A stretch of 11,155 nucleotides of DNA from Cephalothrix simula (lineage: Eukaryota > Nemertea > Palaeonemertea > Archinemertea > Cephalotrichidae), in contig JAXIUW010207287.1 of NCBI GenBank assembly GCA_035591015.1, forward strand, positions 1 through 11,155. Reading direction: 5' to 3'. Under the pieces are notes generated by a model, which ran no database searches, was not told the origin of the DNA, and saw only the letters and a list, made by a program, of their open reading frames with translations. This document shows, in pieces, positions 8,295-11,155 of this stretch. The translations under genes and the position numbers were made by a program. How positions within the stretch are numbered: position 1 is the stretch's first letter; each line of letters starts with the position of its first letter.

Positions 8295-10871
8295 CTGAAA
8301 GGCAGAATATATTTTAAATAATTTCCTAAGATATTTCCACACATCACCTCTTGTTTAGTATCTACCTTGTACAAAATGTATGTATAAATTACTAAGTTGT
8401 AAGACAGGGTTGTGTTGGTAACTCCATTTGTAATCAGGAAATATCAATTATCGATTTATTTATGTTTATTCGATATTTCCTAGTTTCCTGAAAAATTTTA
8501 TTAACTAAACCACCCTCTCTTACTACTTGTATTGCCAGAGTTTTTCAAGAGAGGTTTTACAAGTAGTAAGACAGGTTGTTTGGTAACCACAACCACAAAT
8601 TTTTGGTGATCCGAAATAATCAATTACCATTATATGTTTGATTTCTTAGAGATTTGTTGTTGACCTAATAAACATCTCTAACTGCTTATAGTAATACTTT
8701 TTGTATTTTTTACAGTAGTATAAAGGTGTTACTACTGAACTTCATAACATCTTATGTAGACAAAAGTGCCAGTAGGGCGCCAGGTATGATAAGTGTTGTC
8801 CCGTAGTAGAACGCTATTACTACTAAGTATATCTACACTGAATTTAATGACAATATATTTCCATTGAATACAAATCTAATTCTTTTAATAGAATACTATA
8901 ATACTATCCTACTATTCACACACAGAAATGCAACAAAAACCAGTGACTATCAAAGTTACACATACGTGACACTGGCGGCAAAATTTATAGACTAAAATAT
9001 CAAAAAGAAAGAATTAACTTACCCATGATTGTCTCCTCTATGCAGCATAAATTAAGAAGTATAAAACGTTTTTAAAATTCACATTTACATTTCTAGCAAC
9101 GTGATATTGCATTTTCTGCAACGCCCAGCGTACATGGTATCATGTCACGCCAGGGGTATTTCATTATTTGAATGTTTCAATCGATTACTTTGAATTCATG
9201 TATGAATTCTATATCAAATCACGTGATCCAAGTGATAAAATTAGACAATCTATCGCGGCAAAGTAATACGTCACAATTTATTTTGACCAATCAGCTCAGG
9301 CGATGCATATACAAATTTCACGTATTATAACGAGCGCTGTGATTAGTAGAATTTTTATCATTCCAAGTGGTAGTGTTTACAGGCCTAATTCTCTAAGGGT
9401 ACAAGATACGAGATTCTTCCATGGATGGGGTGTCCAAGGAAATAGCGTAAAGACCTTTCCAAAGAGGGGTTCATGGGGAAGTGTATACACATACGTTCTT
9501 GTACAGAAATGTTACACAATTTACAGCTTTATAACTTAGCACTTGTTTTATAATAAATTGAAGTGGATCGCCTTATGAATGAGACATATTTATTTAGATT
9601 ATCGGATTTTGAGTGAGTATTTTCCTTATCTTTCCAATTTGGGGATCAGGCAAAAGGCGTAGAGTGGTGGCCGGTTGGAGTACAAAAATTGAGGTTAATT
9701 TAGTGTACATATACTTGAACTTACCCTGTTTCTGGTGCAGGTTCTGGCATAGGTTTGTCAAATCCATTTTTACCAACAAGCCAATATGATTTCACATATC
9801 CTTTGCCCTAAAAATGTATTTGTATATGCAGGTATGTATTTTATTGCTTAACAAACAAAGAGAAAATATGTAAGGCCCATTCTAAACTATCAACATTCTG
9901 ATCAGTGTTTTGATTATTATTTTCATCATCCATCAACTTTTGACAGGAGGTTAACTACCTGCACATGTGTTAACTTTTATATGAACTATAAAACATTTTA
10001 CCACGATCATGATTACTTTTCTCAAGAAATCGTTTCTACCCCTATATTTTAGATTTAATTACCAGAAAATAATTTGATTCAGGTCATCTTAGCGTGTGGT
10101 ATAGGCCCGTTCTAAACTATCAACTTATGATGACTTATCGATTTTGGAATGTTGATAATATAGAAACGCAAAACAATCACTATTACGATTACGATTACTA
10201 TTATTTAAAAATATTTTTCAAACAGTAATCGTTGCTGTTTCGATCACTATGACACACGCTATTAAGATGACCTGAATCAAATTATTTTTATTTTTGATCC
10301 AAAATATAGGTGTAGAAACGATTTTTGAGAAAAGTAATTATGATCGTGGTAAAATGTTTCATAGCTCCAATGAAAGTTCACACATGTGCAGGTAGTTATC
10401 CACTTGTCAAAATTTGGTGGATGATGAAAATTATAATCAAAATACTGATCAGAATGTTGATAATTTAGAACGGGCCTAATCGAAACACAACGATTATTGT
10501 TTGAAAGATATTTTCTAAATAATAGTAATTGTAATCGTGATCTTGGTTATTTTACATTTCTGTATTATCAACATTCCAAAATGTTAATACCAAGTTGATA
10601 GTTTAGAACGGGTCGTCTAGGTTAATCATTACCGATTAAAGGAAAACCTTAACATTAAATTTACAATATCGCTTGTGTACCTTCAGTTCAACTTCTCCTC
10701 TAAGTTGAATATGATATCCGCCAAGATTTTCTAAAATCCTATTAGTTTCTTGACTGATGTGGATTCTAAAAGGTAATCCTGTTGATTCCATCCGGCTGGC
10801 TGTGTTTACTGTATCTCCAAAAAGACAGTAACGTGGCATGGTGACGCCAACCACTCCTGCTACACAAGGCC
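7754..10871 (-). CDS. Receptor-type guanylate cyclase, C-terminal 276 residues, 5' part outside window
   Basis: Makes cGMP from GTP at the membrane. Exons in transcript order: 10871-10681, 9807-9725, 9037-9023 (15-nt microexon, inferred), 8294-7754. Phases agree (1/0/2/2), and with one base from the preceding exon they give 276 residues and TAA. Numbering from the first glycine: [23 protein letters not shown] (6-29) is the end of the class III cyclase catalytic domain. C16 takes the position that selects guanine, and N23 and R27 are the catalytic Asn/Arg pair. [24 protein letters not shown] (57-83) is typical of receptor guanylate cyclases and closest, from memory, to the retinal/GC-D-like group. 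A 179-residue polar tail follows. The metal-binding aspartates, kinase-like domain, membrane segment and ligand domain must be on exons to the right. Family is sure; subtype and ligand are not. Confidence 0.94.
8394..8528. mobile_element. Candidate ~135-bp MITE-like element
   Basis: The ends are inverted copies of one motif: 8394-8422 reads AAGTTGTAAGACAGGG and on, and the reverse complement of 8501-8528 reads AAGTAGTAAGAGAGGG and on. Inside, AGGAAATATC (8436-8445) pairs perfectly with GATATTTCCT (8472-8481). No coding capacity. A non-autonomous inverted-repeat element is the simplest reading; the family is unknown. Confidence 0.5.
8518..8571. repeat. Perfect 14-bp inverted repeat plus third motif copy
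   Basis: TCTTACTACTTGTA (8518-8531) and TACAAGTAGTAAGA (8558-8571) are exact inverted copies 26 bases apart. The right arm opens a third copy of the end motif of the neighbouring element (8561-8587), which suggests a second, partial copy abutting the first. Confidence 0.8.
9023..9037 (-). CDS. Candidate 15-nt microexon of the guanylate cyclase
   Basis: On the - strand, CATAG precedes AGGAGACAATCATGG, which is followed by a consensus GTAAGT donor. The 15 bases keep phase 2 on both sides and turn the junction ..PETG|LASLL into ..PETGGDNHGLASLL. Receptor guanylate cyclases often carry an N-H-G-(I/L) motif at this place. The two nearest alternative acceptors upstream both run into in-frame stops, so only the 15-nt form works. 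Skipping it also keeps the frame. Confidence 0.6.
9038..9724 (-). other. Guanylate cyclase intron, no feature seen
   Basis: Sequence between the 9725-9807 exon and the candidate microexon. An open frame at 9303-9539 on the + strand has no family resemblance and is treated as chance. I see no repeat or RNA gene here. Confidence 0.6.
9725..9807 (-). CDS. Guanylate cyclase exon: GKG..YWLVG segment
   Basis: Acceptor TTTTTAG then GGC AAA GGA, phase 0; donor GG|GTAAGT, phase 2. It encodes [20 protein letters not shown] and PEPAPETG. It continues RGEVELK of the previous exon without a gap, as in other receptor guanylate cyclases. Confidence 0.93.
9874..10614. mobile_element. Outer copy of a short inverted-repeat transposon, split by a nested copy
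   Basis: The ends read GGCCC(A)TTCTAAACTATCAA at 9874 and its inverted counterpart ending at 10614. Order of blocks: A 9874-10099, B 10104-10250, A inverted 10252-10476, B inverted 10481-10614. This order is explained if element [B, A inverted] at 10104-10476 landed inside element [A, B inverted], its own reverse complement. The restored outer copy would be about 365 bp. It sits in the cyclase intron between exons 10681-10871 and 9725-9807, and codes for nothing I can see. The superfamily is unsettled: GGCCC ends recall PIF/Harbinger MITEs, the TA duplication also fits Tc1/mariner. Confidence 0.85.
10104..10476. mobile_element. Inner inverted-repeat transposon copy, inserted in reverse orientation
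   Basis: A 373-bp element with terminal inverted repeats GGCCCGTTCTAAACTATCAA at the left and the same with one change (AAATTATC) at the right, flanked by TA on both sides (10102-10103, 10477-10478). Its reverse complement aligns to the outer copy along the whole length. Removing it and one TA restores a sequence that matches the inner copy's own middle across the insertion point. Confidence 0.85.
10681..10871 (-). CDS. Guanylate cyclase exon: C-terminal part of catalytic domain
   Basis: Acceptor CAG at 10874-10872, entered in phase 1; donor AAG|GTACAC, phase 0. It encodes 63 full codons, from GPCVAGVVG through [24 protein letters not shown] to RGEVELK. Cys in RYCLFGD, where adenylate cyclases carry Asp, marks GTP as the substrate. 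The GTG at 10854 is an internal valine codon, not a start. Confidence 0.95.
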
Positions 10872-11155
10872 CTGGAACATTAAGTAATTTTAAATTGGAG
10901 TTCTTGCGAAAAAGGGGAGGTGATCAGAACGTTTCTTTAATACTTTCCACTGGAGTTTAAAATTATCACTTTGGGTGCTTTCAAATCACAGTCGAGATGT
11001 TTGAATTTTGTAACAAATCTGTTACATGGTATTTTACATGGTATTGCCCCATCGAAGAATCGAAGAATCTGATTGGTTGATGCAGAGGAGCGGCACTAAC
11101 ATACAGATTCAGACAAGTTTATGTTAACAAGGCTGATTTAAAAGCACCCTTTGCC
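10872..11155 (-). other. Guanylate cyclase intron running off the window
   Basis: Upstream of the 10871 acceptor. I looked on the - strand for the preceding catalytic exon (motifs such as GDAYM and LRIGIHTG) and did not find it, so it lies beyond 11155. Confidence 0.7.
10973..11150. repeat. Inverted-repeat pair in the right-most intron
   Basis: GGGTGCTTTCAAATCA (10973-10988) and TGATTTAAAAGCACCC (11134-11149) are inverted copies with one mismatch, about 145 bases apart. They may be the ends of a small MITE; the outside flank on the right is cut by the window edge. Short tandem duplications (TTACATGGTATT twice at about 11022-11045, ATCGAAGA twice at about 11051-11068) lie between them. Confidence 0.5.

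Larger units (their letters stand above)
8295..9022 (-). other. Guanylate cyclase intron rich in small inverted repeats
   Basis: Intron between the candidate microexon and the last exon. It contains three copies of a ~27-bp motif (8394-8422, 8501-8528 inverted, 8561-8587) and several TACTAC/GTAGTA words further on (around 8714-8824). No coding content is supported. Confidence 0.7.

Noticed and set aside
9303-9539. + strand open frame of 78 codons inside a cyclase intron
   Set aside because: No motif, antisense to an intron, and no splice partner seen.
1-11155. CRISPR array, bacterial operon, phage or virus genes
   Set aside because: Spliced metazoan genes occupy the window. There are no regularly spaced short repeats and no prokaryotic or viral proteins.

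Overview
This window looks like nuclear DNA of an animal, most likely a mollusc such as a bivalve. The evidence is AT-rich sequence (roughly 70% by eye), coding sequence split by many short GT-AG introns, metazoan-type protein families, many small inverted-repeat elements, and frequent ACATGTA-type words that I associate with bivalve genomes. The clade is inference; the animal origin is firm.

Two genes converge tail to tail. On the + strand, 20 exons between 1560 and 6298 join in frame with consistent intron phases into 696 residues plus a stop. They form the complete ectodomain of an M13 (neprilysin/ECE-type) zinc metallopeptidase. The cytoplasmic and transmembrane N-terminus must lie on an exon upstream of the window, because I find none in 1-1559. 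On the - strand, four exons between 10871 and 7754 (one a 15-nt microexon) encode the last 276 residues of a receptor-type guanylate cyclase: the end of the catalytic domain, the KGKG..YWL.G segment and a long Ser/Asn-rich tail. Its extracellular, kinase-like and first catalytic parts lie to the right of the window.

Layout: 1-1559 holds a duplicated ~190-bp segment, a poly-C run and a strong hairpin. 1560-6298 is the peptidase gene. 6299-7753 is intergenic, with both 3' untranslated regions. 7754-11155 is the cyclase gene, whose introns carry short inverted-repeat transposon-like elements. The clearest is at 9874-10614, where one copy of a ~370-bp element has inserted in reverse orientation into another copy of the same family.

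The two genes need not work together. Both families act in peptide signalling (extracellular peptide breakdown; ligand-gated cGMP production), but their adjacency alone is not evidence of a shared pathway. I see no unknown multi-gene system. The items most worth a second look are the nested self-insertion, the microexon and the altered substrate cleft of the peptidase.
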